NCBI RefSeq assembly: GCF_025961835.1
Contig: NZ_JAOQOK010000001.1
Coordinates: 682,001-746,000 of the forward strand
Source of the DNA: Sphingobium sp. B2D3C
Lineage (GTDB): Bacteria > Pseudomonadota > Alphaproteobacteria > Sphingomonadales > Sphingomonadaceae
Length of the DNA: 64,000 bases
Direction of reading: 5' to 3'
Shown here: positions 27,135 to 36,340 of the stretch, one piece after another
Position numbering within the stretch: the first letter of the stretch is position 1
Layout of the letters: the number at the start of each line of letters is the position of its first letter
Notes under the pieces: generated by a model
Databases searched by the model: none
What the model was told of the DNA's origin: nothing
Seen by the model: the letters and a program-made list of their open reading frames with translations, nothing else
Position numbers and translations under genes: made by a program

Positions 27135-28441
27135 TGCTCGCCACACCCGAGACAGGCTTTATCGGCCTGCTGATCCTGTTGACCATTCTCATGGCCGGCT
27201 TGCCGATCGGCGTGTCGCTCGGCCTTGTCGGCGTGGGCGGCCTGATGATCGTGCTGGGGCCGGAAGCGGCGCTCATCAAGGCGGGCGTCGTCGTGGTCGA
27301 GACGCTGACCCGCTACGAGCTGGGTACGCTGCCGCTCTTCATGCTGATGGCGCATCTCTTCTTTTCCGCCAATGCCAGCGGCGACCTGTTCGATGCCGCG
27401 GCCAAGATGATCGGTCACCGGCGCGGCGGCCTCGCTTATGCGTCGGTGGGCGGGTGCGCCGGCTTCGGATCGATCAACGGATCGAGCCTGGCGACGGCGG
27501 CGACCATCGGCCTCGTCGCCCTGCCGGAAATGCGCCAGCGCGGCTATTCCGACGCCCTAGCGACCGGCACGGTCGCGGCGGGCGGCACGCTGGGCCAGAT
27601 GCTGCCGCCGTCCGGTGCGTTGATCGTTTATGGCATCATCGCCGAGCAATCGATCGGCAAGCTGTTCACTGCGACGCTGATCCCGGGCATCTCGCAGATG
27701 CTCTTTTACTGCCTGGTCATCTGGCTGCTTTGCCGCTGGAAGCCCTCGATCGCCCCAGCCAGCGCTCGCGCGAGCTGGCCCGAGCGTGGACGGGCGATGC
27801 TCAAGATCGCAGACATGCTGCTGCTGGTCGCCGTGGTGCTGGGCGGCATCGTGCTGGGCTGGTTCAGTCCCTCGGAGGCCTCATCCATCGGCACGGCTGG
27901 CGCGCTGGTCATCACGGCCTGGCGTGGCCGCCTGAACCGTGACGTGCTGTTCCGCGCCTTCTCGGAAACGTTGCGCACGGCGGGGCTTATCTTCCTCGTC
28001 ATCATCGGTGCGATCACCTTCTCGGTCTTCATCAGCGTCACCGGTCTCACCGAGGCGGTAGGCAGCAGCGTGACGCAAATGGGCCTCGGCACCATCCCCA
28101 CGCTCCTCGTCGTGGCCGTCCTGCTGCTGCTGCTCGGATCGGTGCTGGATGGCCTTGCGCTGATGCTGCTCACCACGCCGATCCTGCTCCCGATCGTCGA
28201 GAGCGTGGGCATGTCGCCCATCTGGTTCGGCATCTTCATCACCCGCGCGATGGAGATCGGCTTCGTCCACCCACCGCTCGGCATGAACCTCTACGTGATT
28301 CAAGGCGTGGCGAAGGATGTGCCGCTCGGCCGCATCTTCCGGGGCGTGATGCCCTTCCTTGCCAGCGATCTGATCCACCTGCTGCTCATCATTCTCTTCC
28401 CGGCCATGGTGCTGTGGCTGCCCACCGTATTTGGACAATGA
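27131..28441 (+). CDS. dctM: TRAP transporter large membrane subunit (DctM)
   Basis: A 436-residue transporter with about 12 membrane helices and the DctM signatures GTLPLFMLMAHLFF, GSINGSSLATAATIG and GFVHPPLGMNLYVIQG. It forms the sodium-driven channel with DctQ and receives substrate from DctP (32704-33741). The start is ATG 27131 in ATGATG; the first overlaps the dctQ stop. Three CoA-metabolism genes separate it from its binding protein, which is unusual for TRAP operons. Confidence 0.93.
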   Translation: MMLATPETGFIGLLILLTILMAGLPIGVSLGLVGVGGLMIVLGPEAALIKAGVVVVETLTRYELGTLPLFMLMAHLFFSANASGDLFDAAAKMIGHRRGGLAYASVGGCAGFGSINGSSLATAATIGLVALPEMRQRGYSDALATGTVAAGGTLGQMLPPSGALIVYGIIAEQSIGKLFTATLIPGISQMLFYCLVIWLLCRWKPSIAPASARASWPERGRAMLKIADMLLLVAVVLGGIVLGWFSPSEASSIGTAGALVITAWRGRLNRDVLFRAFSETLRTAGLIFLVIIGAITFSVFISVTGLTEAVGSSVTQMGLGTIPTLLVVAVLLLLLGSVLDGLALMLLTTPILLPIVESVGMSPIWFGIFITRAMEIGFVHPPLGMNLYVIQGVAKDVPLGRIFRGVMPFLASDLIHLLLIILFPAMVLWLPTVFGQ

Positions 28442-29328
28442 CCATGATCGCTTATGTCGGCCCCGATCTGCCGCAAGACTTGCTCGCCGCGACGGGCGCC
28501 TGTTCCGGCCCGGTGGCCTGGAACGTCGATCGCGCCATGCCCACTGCCGACCGCTGGCTGGAAAGCAAATTTCCGCTCTGGGCGCGATCTATCGTGCAGG
28601 ACTGGGCGGATGGGGCCCTGGACAGTTTCGATGCCGTCATCTTCTCCCGAGCGGACGACGCTGCGCAACGGCTCTATTACTATATCTGCGAGCTACGCAG
28701 ACAGGGAGAGGTCAAGGGCCCCGAGCCGCTGATCTTCGACGTCGCGCGGATCGCCCGCTCGAGCAGCGCGGCGCATATGGTGGCCGCTGTCCGCCAGCTT
28801 GCCGATCGGCTGGGGCTGGATGCCCCCGCACTGGAGCGTGGCATCGCCGAAACGAACCGGCGTCGTGCATCGGCCAGCGGGATGGCGGGCATGGCTGCGC
28901 CTTGTTGCCTGGTGGCTGGCACGCCGCCGCCTGATCGCCGTCTCCATGCCGTCATCGAGGCGGCCCGCTGGTCCGCATGTGGACCGACGCTGGCGGATGC
29001 CTGGCAAGATCCGGGCGCGGCCGTTGAGGAGGCGAGCGGCGATCCGATAACCGCCATCGCGCGCCAGCTCCATGCCGGCTCGCAGAGCGGCCGCGCCTTT
29101 TTCGATCGCGCATCGGATCTGGTCGACAGGGCGCGGACATTCGGCGCCTCGGCGGTCGTGCTCTGGTTTGCGGAGGAGGATGAGGCGCGCATCTGGCATC
29201 TGCCCGCGCAGCGTGAGGCCTTGTCACAGGCCGGCATTCCCCACCTCATCATGACGCGGCGCGGCTGGCGCGGAACTGACGGCGCGGCCGGCGAGATTAC
29301 GCAATTTCTGAAGGAGCTTTCTGCATGA
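28438..29328 (+). CDS. 2-hydroxyacyl-CoA dehydratase-family protein, small subunit
   Basis: A 296-residue protein resembling the smaller subunit of 2-hydroxyacyl-CoA dehydratases (HgdA/BcrC fold). Support comes from the segment FDAVIFSRADDAAQRLYYYICELRR, the helix HMVAAVRQLADRLG, the second Rossmann-like unit CCLVAGTPPPDRRLHAVIEAA, and the ending AGIPHLIMTRRGWRG. Family enzymes remove water from 2-hydroxyacyl-CoA by a radical mechanism using Fe-S clusters. Cysteines are present, but I cannot show that they bind a cluster. It is linked by overlap to dctM and the CoA-transferase. Confidence 0.65.
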   Translation: MTMIAYVGPDLPQDLLAATGACSGPVAWNVDRAMPTADRWLESKFPLWARSIVQDWADGALDSFDAVIFSRADDAAQRLYYYICELRRQGEVKGPEPLIFDVARIARSSSAAHMVAAVRQLADRLGLDAPALERGIAETNRRRASASGMAGMAAPCCLVAGTPPPDRRLHAVIEAARWSACGPTLADAWQDPGAAVEEASGDPITAIARQLHAGSQSGRAFFDRASDLVDRARTFGASAVVLWFAEEDEARIWHLPAQREALSQAGIPHLIMTRRGWRGTDGAAGEITQFLKELSA

Positions 29329-31409
29329 TGCCGTTATCCGGTCATCGCGTCGCCATTCTGGGCGGCATGGCGGATCGGCCACTGGCCCGCTTCCTGGCTT
29401 CGATTGGGGCGGAGCTGGGCGGTCCGGTGGAGGGCGCATCGTTCGTCATCGACGATATCGGGCTGGAGGGGTTGGGGGGCATTGCCATCCCGGAGACTGC
29501 CGTGCACGTGTCAGTCACCAGCTTCGGCTCGGGTGGTCCACGGTCGCAATGGAAAGGCGGCGAGCTGGTGGCGTCTGCCATGGGAGGTGCCCTCCGCGTC
29601 ACCGGCGAGCCGGATCTGGCACCGGTGAAGGAAGCGGGGGATGCCTGCACCTTCCACGCGGATATGGTGGCTGCGGCCGGGGCAATGGCCGCTCATTATT
29701 CGCGCGGCACGCACGGAAAGGGGCAACATGTCGATGTCTCGATCCAGCAGGTGGCCTTCAGTCGCAATTTCAACGGCGTGCTGTGCTGGCAGTTCGACCG
29801 GCGCAAGCTCACGCGTGTGGGCGGTGCGCTCGCTTATGGCAAAGCCACGGTGCGGGCCATCTGGCGGCTGGCGGACGGCTGGTGCTTCCACTCGCTGATG
29901 ACCGGGCGGCTCGGCGCGCCCGCCAATCAGGCCCTCTCGGACTGGATGGACGAAGTCGGTGTCCCCAATCCGCTGCACGGCATCGACTGGCTGAGCTACA
30001 ATCGCTCTACGCTGCCGGCCGACACGCGGGCGCAGTGGGAGGCAGCGATCGCCGCCTTCTTCCTCTCGCGCACCAAGCATGAGATCGCGACCGAAGGGCT
30101 GAGGCGCGGCATCAATGCCTGCGTGGCGAACGAGCCGGGCGATGTGCTGGCCGATCCGCATCTGGCGGCGCGCCACTTCTTCGATACGCCTTCGGGCCTG
30201 CCGGAGCGCTTCGCGACGATCCGCAAGGGCGCTGCCATTGCCGCGCCCGCCATCCACACCGGCGAGCGGCCGGGGCCGCTGGCGGGCGTTCGGGTGCTGG
30301 ATTTCGCCTGGGCTCTGGTCGGATCGATCACGACCAAGACGCTCGGTGATCTTGGCGCGGAGATCGTGAAGATCGAGAGCCGCACGCGGCCTGATCTTGC
30401 CCGTCTCGACGTGCAGGTTTCCGCGTCCAGCCCAGGCAATTGGGACGACAAGCCCTGGTTCGCGCATCTCAACAGCTCCAAACGCAGCCTCTCGCTGAAC
30501 ATGAAGAAACCGGAGGCGCGTGAACTCATCGATCCGCTGATCGACTGGGCCGATGTGGTGGTCGAGAATTTCTCCCCCGGCACGATGAAGAAGCTTGGCC
30601 TCGATTATGATGCACTGGCGGCGCGCAACCCGGGCATCGTCATGGTGTCGGGCAGCGTGTTCGGCCAGACCGGTCCGCTGGCGCAGGAATGGGGTGTCGA
30701 CGGGACCGGTGGCGCACTCTCGGGACGGACCTTCCTCACCGGCTATCCGGACCGCGATCCCGTCATCCCCGGCGCGGTGCCCTATGGCGACGTCATCGTG
30801 CCGTTCGTCATGGCAGGATCAGTGGCGGCGGCGCTGCAGCATCGCCGCGAAACCGGGCTTGGTTGTCATATCGATGCCTCCATGTACGAGATCTGCGTGC
30901 AACAGATGCGGGACTATCTGGCGGCGGCGCGGCGCGGCGAGCGCCCGCAGCGCTCGGGCAATGCGGACCCCGCTGTCTTCTCTCAGGATGTCTTCCAGGC
31001 GCAGGGCGAGGATCGATGGGTGGCGATCAGCCTGAGGGACGAAGCAGAGCTTGCCAGACTCCACGCCATTGCCGGCGGCGACGTCGCGGCGTGGGTCGCG
31101 CAACGCGCTGACCATGCCATTATGGCCGAGCTTCAGGCCGCCGGCATCGCCTGCGGTGTGGTGCAGGATTGTGAAGACATGATCGATCACGATCCGCAAC
31201 TTGCCGGGCGCGGCGCGTTGGTGACGCTTGACCACCCGCTGCTTGGGCCGTTCGGCCACATCGCAACCCCCATCAAATTTTCGCATGATCGCTTGGAGCC
31301 GTTCCGCGCGCCGCGCATGGGCGAGCATGCTCACACCATCGCCCGCGACCTCTGCGGCCTCTCGGAGGCCCGCATCGCACAGCTCGACGCTGCAGGAGTT
31401 TTTGAATGA
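29325..31409 (+). CDS. Fused double-domain family III (CaiB/BaiF) CoA-transferase
   Basis: A 694-residue protein made of two CoA-transferase family III units in tandem. The C-terminal unit (about 315-690) is complete, with GVRVLDFAWALVGSITTKTLGDLGAEIVKIE and the probable catalytic Asp at about 489 in PYGDVIV. The N-terminal unit (about 1-310) is shortened by loss of much of its first Rossmann segment but keeps an Asp at about 113 in FHADMVAA and the motif GKGQHVDVS. These enzymes move CoA between carboxylic acids. Here it would activate the imported acid for the flanking dehydratase subunits. Confidence 0.85.
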   Translation: MMPLSGHRVAILGGMADRPLARFLASIGAELGGPVEGASFVIDDIGLEGLGGIAIPETAVHVSVTSFGSGGPRSQWKGGELVASAMGGALRVTGEPDLAPVKEAGDACTFHADMVAAAGAMAAHYSRGTHGKGQHVDVSIQQVAFSRNFNGVLCWQFDRRKLTRVGGALAYGKATVRAIWRLADGWCFHSLMTGRLGAPANQALSDWMDEVGVPNPLHGIDWLSYNRSTLPADTRAQWEAAIAAFFLSRTKHEIATEGLRRGINACVANEPGDVLADPHLAARHFFDTPSGLPERFATIRKGAAIAAPAIHTGERPGPLAGVRVLDFAWALVGSITTKTLGDLGAEIVKIESRTRPDLARLDVQVSASSPGNWDDKPWFAHLNSSKRSLSLNMKKPEARELIDPLIDWADVVVENFSPGTMKKLGLDYDALAARNPGIVMVSGSVFGQTGPLAQEWGVDGTGGALSGRTFLTGYPDRDPVIPGAVPYGDVIVPFVMAGSVAAALQHRRETGLGCHIDASMYEICVQQMRDYLAAARRGERPQRSGNADPAVFSQDVFQAQGEDRWVAISLRDEAELARLHAIAGGDVAAWVAQRADHAIMAELQAAGIACGVVQDCEDMIDHDPQLAGRGALVTLDHPLLGPFGHIATPIKFSHDRLEPFRAPRMGEHAHTIARDLCGLSEARIAQLDAAGVFE

Positions 31410-32707
31410 GTCAGGATGTCTCGACGCGGGCAACAGGGCAGCGCAGCCGCAAAGATCTGGCCTGCACGGCAGCAGCCAGCGCCTATCAGAAGCAGTTCGG
31501 TGCGGATCTGCGGCGCCGGGTCGTGGATGAGGGCGAGCCTTTCGCCATCGTGCAGGCCGACACGCCGCACGAAATCTTCCACGTGATGGATATTCCGATC
31601 ATCACCAACCAGTGGTGGTCGGCCTATATTTCGGCAAAGCAGCTCTCGAACCAGTATTTTGAGGTAATGGCCCGGCATGGCTATCCGGAGAATAGCTGCA
31701 AATATTGCTCGCTGGGCCTTGCCTGCACGCTCGCGAACGATCCTAAGACCGCCCCCTGGGGAGGCCTGCCCACGCCGACTGTGCTGGTGGCGCGGCTGAC
31801 CTGCGACTGCATTCAGCATGTCTTCGGCCAATGGGCGCAGGCGCTAGGCAGCGAATTTTTTGCGATGGAGGCGCCGGCATGGGAGCACAAGGACCCGCGC
31901 TGGTTCGAGCATAGCCGGGGCGACTGGCGCCAGGTCTACGATGCCGATCGTATCGCGCTGATGGTCGCGGAGATGCGTGATCTGATCGCCCTGCTGGAGA
32001 ACCGCACCGGGCGAAAGTTCGACGAGGCGAAGCTCCACTATCTGATGGAGCGGATCAACGAGCAGGAGGGCTATATCTGGGAGGCGGCGCAGGCCATCGG
32101 CCGGGCGCGGCCTTGCCCCGTGTCGATCGCCGAGCAGATGCCCAACACGATGATCCCGCAATGGCATCGCGGATCGGATTGGGCGGTCGCCCATGCCAAA
32201 CGTTTCCGCGACGAGGTGATGGAGCGCATCGCAAATGGTACTGGCTCTGCCAGCAACGAGAAGGTCCGCCTCATGTGGATCGGCGCGGGTGTGTGGCACG
32301 ACCCCGGCTTCTATCAGGCCCTGGAGGAACGGCTCGGCGCAGTCTTCGTCTGGTCGATGTATATGCCGTTCGCCGGGCCGCAATATATCCGTGAACTGCA
32401 GGGCGAGCCAATGGATGCGCTGGCCAGCCGTATCTGCTCCATGAATGAAGTGCTACACCTGCCGCCTTGGATGAACGGCTGGATGACCAGCGAGGCGGAG
32501 CGCTGCGGCATCGACGCCTGCGTTGTGTTGCTCCCGCCGGACAACCGCCTCTCGCAATCGGGCACAAAGCTGACCGCGCTGTCGCTGGAGGCAGCAGGCG
32601 TGCCGGTGCTGACCATTGATGCCGACATGGTGGATGCCAAGAACTGGGACCATGACAGGATGGTGGCGAGGGTGGCCAGCTTCCTCGCCGAGCGGGGGCT
32701 TGCATGA
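31406..32707 (+). CDS. 2-hydroxyacyl-CoA dehydratase-family protein, large subunit
   Basis: A 433-residue protein of the HgdB/BcrB family. The region TPHEIFHVMDIPIITNQWW is followed by the cysteine cluster C98, C101, C107 (ENSCKYCSLGLACTL), as expected for a [4Fe-4S] ligand region. The C-terminal half includes VRLMWIGAGVWHDPGFYQAL and the closing PVLTIDADMVD. The cysteine usually found in the late FCDP-type motif is not obvious: PPDNRLSQSGTKL stands there. Relatives need an ATP-driven Fe-S activator, and none is encoded in this window. It overlaps both neighbours by four bases. Confidence 0.75.
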   Translation: MSQDVSTRATGQRSRKDLACTAAASAYQKQFGADLRRRVVDEGEPFAIVQADTPHEIFHVMDIPIITNQWWSAYISAKQLSNQYFEVMARHGYPENSCKYCSLGLACTLANDPKTAPWGGLPTPTVLVARLTCDCIQHVFGQWAQALGSEFFAMEAPAWEHKDPRWFEHSRGDWRQVYDADRIALMVAEMRDLIALLENRTGRKFDEAKLHYLMERINEQEGYIWEAAQAIGRARPCPVSIAEQMPNTMIPQWHRGSDWAVAHAKRFRDEVMERIANGTGSASNEKVRLMWIGAGVWHDPGFYQALEERLGAVFVWSMYMPFAGPQYIRELQGEPMDALASRICSMNEVLHLPPWMNGWMTSEAERCGIDACVVLLPPDNRLSQSGTKLTALSLEAAGVPVLTIDADMVDAKNWDHDRMVARVASFLAERGLA

Positions 32708-33741
32708 GGCTGCGGGCGTTCCTGCCTTCGCTACTACTGCTGCTGGCGTCCTGCGCCCGGCCTGTGCCGCAGGACGTAACGGAACTCACTTATGCAACGC
32801 CCTACAGCCCCAATCATCCGTTCAGCAAAGCGGATCAGGCGTGGATGGCGTTTGTCGAGCAGCGCTCGCACGGCCGCATCCGCATCCGGCCGAGCTGGTC
32901 CGGGGCGCTGCTTTCGTCCGACATGTCGATGGAGGAACTGCGCCACGGTGTCGCGGATGTGGGGCTCATCACGCCCATCTACGCGCGCGGCGGCGCCCAT
33001 CTCATCCGCATCCAGACGGGTTTCTACAGCGGTGCGGACAGCATTGAATCCCAACTTGCGCTCTATCGTTGCATCGCGGCGGCGAACCCCGAGATCGGCC
33101 ACGAGCTGGAAGGGCTCAAGGTGCTGGCGGTGCAGGGCGGATCGCTCGCCGGCGTCGTCACCACCAGCAGGCAGGTGAACTCCTTGGCCGATCTGCGCGG
33201 CCTGCGTCTGCGCGCGCCGACGGAGCTGCTGAGCGTGCTCGAATCCCTCGGCGCCGATCCGGTGAACATGCCGATGGCTGACGTCTATTCGGCCATGGCG
33301 AAGGGTGTGATCGATGGCGTCATCGCACCTGGCGACACGTTCAAGTCGCTACATTTCGCCGAGGTCGCCCGCCACTATAACAACCTCGCTATTCCACGCG
33401 GCGCCTATCCTGCTCGGGCGATGGGGATGGAGCGCTGGAATCGGCTGAGTGCGCAGGATCGGGCTATCCTCGAGGAGTCGCAAGCGGTCTGGGAAGCAGC
33501 GCTCGCGCGCGAGATCTATGCTGCGCTTGAAAAGGGACTGGAAGAAGCGCGCGCCCAGCATGTGACGATCAATGGCGTGTCGCGTCAGGAGCAGGCGCGG
33601 TTTGATGCGCTCTATCTGCGCGACTCGGAGGGCAATGCCCGCGAGCTGTCCCGCTTCGGCATTGATGGTCTCAGGGCGTTCCGCACCGCACGCGCTTCCG
33701 TGCAGGGTCGCGACAAAATCCAGTGTGGGGGAAATCAATGA
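32704..33741 (+). CDS. dctP: TRAP transporter substrate-binding lipoprotein (DctP)
   Basis: A 345-residue DctP-family protein. The N-terminus has a clear lipobox, LASC with Cys17, so it is probably a membrane-tethered binding protein. TRAP signatures include ATPYSPNHPFSKA, SLADLRGLRLRAPTELL and DVYSAMAKGVIDGVIAP; the Arg in LRLRAPT is in the position that usually clamps the substrate carboxylate. It delivers substrate to DctQM. Confidence 0.9.
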   Translation: MRLRAFLPSLLLLLASCARPVPQDVTELTYATPYSPNHPFSKADQAWMAFVEQRSHGRIRIRPSWSGALLSSDMSMEELRHGVADVGLITPIYARGGAHLIRIQTGFYSGADSIESQLALYRCIAAANPEIGHELEGLKVLAVQGGSLAGVVTTSRQVNSLADLRGLRLRAPTELLSVLESLGADPVNMPMADVYSAMAKGVIDGVIAPGDTFKSLHFAEVARHYNNLAIPRGAYPARAMGMERWNRLSAQDRAILEESQAVWEAALAREIYAALEKGLEEARAQHVTINGVSRQEQARFDALYLRDSEGNARELSRFGIDGLRAFRTARASVQGRDKIQCGGNQ

Positions 33742-34661
33742 AGCACGTCGCGCCGCTGCTCTGTGCTTTGGCTGCCATCCTGCAGGCCCCGTCCGCATCG
33801 GCCCAGATACCTTCTGGCATCATCGGAGCGCCCGGCGGAACAGGCGATCTGCCCGCGATTGCGGAAGGGCGAGCGGACGCGCCCGGCTACACCATCTATC
33901 GCCCGGCGAAGCTGCCACAAAGACGCCTGCCGCTGGTGCTGTGGGGTAATGGTGGCTGCCGCAATGACGGGCTGTCGGCCAGTGGCTTCCTGCGCGAGAT
34001 CGCCAGCCATGGCTACATCGTCATCGCCAATGGGGCTCCGAAAGGGGAGAGGCCCTCGACGGAACCGGCTGCTGGAAACCAGCGGGGACCCGAGCCGCCC
34101 ATGCCGCCACCCGCAACCGCGGACGAAACCTCAGTGGACCAGCTCCTCGCTGCAATCGACTGGGTGAAGGGTAGCCCCTACGGACGCGACATCGATACCA
34201 TGCAGATCGCGGTGATGGGACATAGTTGCGGTGGCCTGCAGGCGCTTGCCGCCGCTGCCGATCAGCGCATTCGCACGGCCGTCATCTTCAACAGCGGTGT
34301 GTACAACCGGCCGGGCAATGGCCTTAGCCGCGTCTCGATCGCCAAGAACGATCTGCGCAAGCTGCATACACCGGTCGCATACATCTTGGGCGGGCCGACC
34401 GACATCGCCTATCCCAACGGGAATGACGATGTGGGCCGCATTGCTCATGTGCCCGTTTTCTACGCCAACAAGAACACGGGCCATGGAGGCACGTTCGGCG
34501 CGGTGAACGGCGGGGACTATGGCCGGATCGCGGTGGCGTGGCTCGACTGGCAACTCAAGCGTGACCCGAAGGCGGGTCAACTCTTCACGGGGGCGTCCTG
34601 CGGCCTTTGCAAAGACCCCGCATGGACGCTCGTTCGCAAACAATTTCCGGAAAAACCATGA
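33738..34661 (+). CDS. Exported alpha/beta hydrolase (chlorophyllase/DLH-like)
   Basis: A 307-residue hydrolase with a signal peptide (about 1-22, ending ASA) and an alpha/beta-hydrolase core: oxyanion region LVLWGNGGC, nucleophile S163 in VMGHSCGGLQAL, an acid after LGGPTDIAYPN, and His in NTGHGGTFG. Two cysteines near the C-terminus (SCGLC) could form a disulfide. It is a probable periplasmic esterase, the second in this operon. The ATG overlaps the dctP stop, and its own stop overlaps the next start. Confidence 0.82.
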   Translation: MKHVAPLLCALAAILQAPSASAQIPSGIIGAPGGTGDLPAIAEGRADAPGYTIYRPAKLPQRRLPLVLWGNGGCRNDGLSASGFLREIASHGYIVIANGAPKGERPSTEPAAGNQRGPEPPMPPPATADETSVDQLLAAIDWVKGSPYGRDIDTMQIAVMGHSCGGLQALAAAADQRIRTAVIFNSGVYNRPGNGLSRVSIAKNDLRKLHTPVAYILGGPTDIAYPNGNDDVGRIAHVPVFYANKNTGHGGTFGAVNGGDYGRIAVAWLDWQLKRDPKAGQLFTGASCGLCKDPAWTLVRKQFPEKP

Positions 34662-35821
34662 CCCAACCGCTTGCGGGCATCCGCATCGCCGATTTCAGCC
34701 ATGTGATGGCCGGGCCTTATGCGTCGCACCTGTTGCGGCTGATGGGCGCCGACGTCATCAAGATCGAGTCGCCCAAGGGGGACAATTTCCGCAGTTACGG
34801 ATCGGATCCGCGCTTTGAAGGTCTCTCACCTGCATTCATTGCGGCCAATGCAGGGAAGAAGTCGATCATGCTGGATCTCAAGGATCCCGCCGACCTCGAC
34901 ATCGCCCACGCGATCGTGGCGCGGTGTGATGTGATGCTCGAGAACTTCCGGCCCGGCGTTATCACACGTCTTGGCCTCGGCTACGAAGCGGTGCGAGAAC
35001 TGCGGCCGGATATCATCTTTTGCTCGGTGTCCGGCTATGGGCAGGACAGTGCTCAGCGCGACTGGCCGGCCATCGACAATATCGTGCAGGCGACGAGCGG
35101 CATGATGATGCTGAGCGGTGAAGAGGGTGACCCGCCGGTGCGCGTCGGCTTTCCCATTGTCGATACGCTGACCGGCCAGACCGCGGCACTTGCCATCCTG
35201 TCCGCACTGGTGCGGCGACTGCAGGGTGGCGGCGGCAGTTATATCGATGTGTCGATGTTCGATGCCAGCCTGGCCTTCATGACGTCGGCCGTGACGCCCT
35301 ATCTGCTGACCGGGCAAGCGATGTCCCGCATGGGCAATACCGGCTATAGCGGCCTGCCCACCGCTTCGTTGTTCACAGCCAGGGACGGGCGGCAGATTTC
35401 GCTCGGCGTCGTGCAGCCCAACCAGTTTGCCGCGCTTGCCCGGTTCACCGGACGAGAGGACTGGCTGACTGATCCGCTGTTCGCCACGCCAGAAGCACGG
35501 CGGGCCAATTTCGACGCCATGAAGGCGGAACTGGAGAGGGTGTTCGCCACAAGGGATGCGGCCGCCTGGGAAGCAGGATTGAGCGAAGCTGGCATCCCTT
35601 GCGGGATGGTGCGCCGGGTCGATGAAGCGGCCGAACTGGCGCGTCCGGATGCGCTTGTATCCTTCGATATCCCCGAGGGACCTCTTACGGGACCAGTGCG
35701 CTACCCCGGTGCCGGCTTCCGCCTTACACCCGGTCTTCAAGTCGGCGAAGTCCCGCCTCGCCTCGATGAAAATCGGGCCGAGATTCTTGATTGGCTCAAC
35801 CGGTCGGAACCAGGCCACTAG
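34658..35821 (+). CDS. Family III (CaiB/BaiF) CoA-transferase
   Basis: A 387-residue single-unit CoA-transferase. Typical motifs are GIRIADFSHVMAGPYAS, MGADVIKIE, DVMLENFRPGV and FCSVSGYGQ. The catalytic Asp falls at residue 169 in PIVDTLTG, the same number as in formyl-CoA transferase and CaiB. It is the last gene of the operon. With the fused enzyme at 29325 it gives the pathway two CoA-transfer steps, perhaps for loading and recycling CoA. Confidence 0.9.
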   Translation: MTQPLAGIRIADFSHVMAGPYASHLLRLMGADVIKIESPKGDNFRSYGSDPRFEGLSPAFIAANAGKKSIMLDLKDPADLDIAHAIVARCDVMLENFRPGVITRLGLGYEAVRELRPDIIFCSVSGYGQDSAQRDWPAIDNIVQATSGMMMLSGEEGDPPVRVGFPIVDTLTGQTAALAILSALVRRLQGGGGSYIDVSMFDASLAFMTSAVTPYLLTGQAMSRMGNTGYSGLPTASLFTARDGRQISLGVVQPNQFAALARFTGREDWLTDPLFATPEARRANFDAMKAELERVFATRDAAAWEAGLSEAGIPCGMVRRVDEAAELARPDALVSFDIPEGPLTGPVRYPGAGFRLTPGLQVGEVPPRLDENRAEILDWLNRSEPGH

Positions 35822-36340
35822 GCGACATGGACACACGCTTGTCACGAAGGCTGTCAGCAACCGCGACAAGAGCGACACCGCCGCAAAGGTCGCTTGGCGG
35901 ATGGAGCACTTGCAGAACAATATCGCTCGGTGTCTCGACGCGCTCGATTGTCCGATCGCAAGAAGAGCGCCATTGCAGATCGAAGACGAAGCGATTGATA
36001 GAGAAGATGTCCGGTTGCGTGTGCAGATGCGCGACCGTGCGGCACGTGAGGATGAAGTTCGCAATGCGCCGGGCCAAAGGCAAGAAAAGTGTCGCTTAAA
36101 TTGCTTTAGACACATCATTTCTGATCGGGCTCGCTGCGCTGGTTTCCAGCCGTGCATATCTCGTTCTGGCGCTGCGGGGATCGGCGCACGAGATGGATAT
36201 CGGACGGCAAAGTCGTGTCGCACCTCGCGGATGGGTAGCAGGCAGCGGTTGATCGCATCGCGGTTGCGGTTCAGGGGAGAGGTTGGGACGTTCGCCAGAG
36301 GCGCTATGCCGGGTCCGTCTTCGACGGAGCGATGTGAGCT
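35822..36340 (+). other. Gene-free gap between CoA-transferase and marR
   Basis: About 520 bp in which the reading frames on both strands look like random translation: basic or cysteine-rich, with no family features or ribosome sites. A 6-bp hairpin TCCGTC/GACGGA (36314-36328) near the marR end could end a transcript. Nothing else is recognised. Confidence 0.5.

Noticed and set aside
28438-32707. Reading the two dehydratase-family genes as a benzoyl-CoA reductase
   Set aside because: Only the B/C-type subunits would be present; the A/D ATPase subunits and any ferredoxin gene are missing, and the context is not anaerobic aromatic degradation.
34826-36223. A 465-residue minus-strand frame reaching into the gene-free gap after the CoA-transferase
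   Set aside because: Most of it lies over the CoA-transferase gene, it lacks a ribosome site, and the part in the gap shows no family features.
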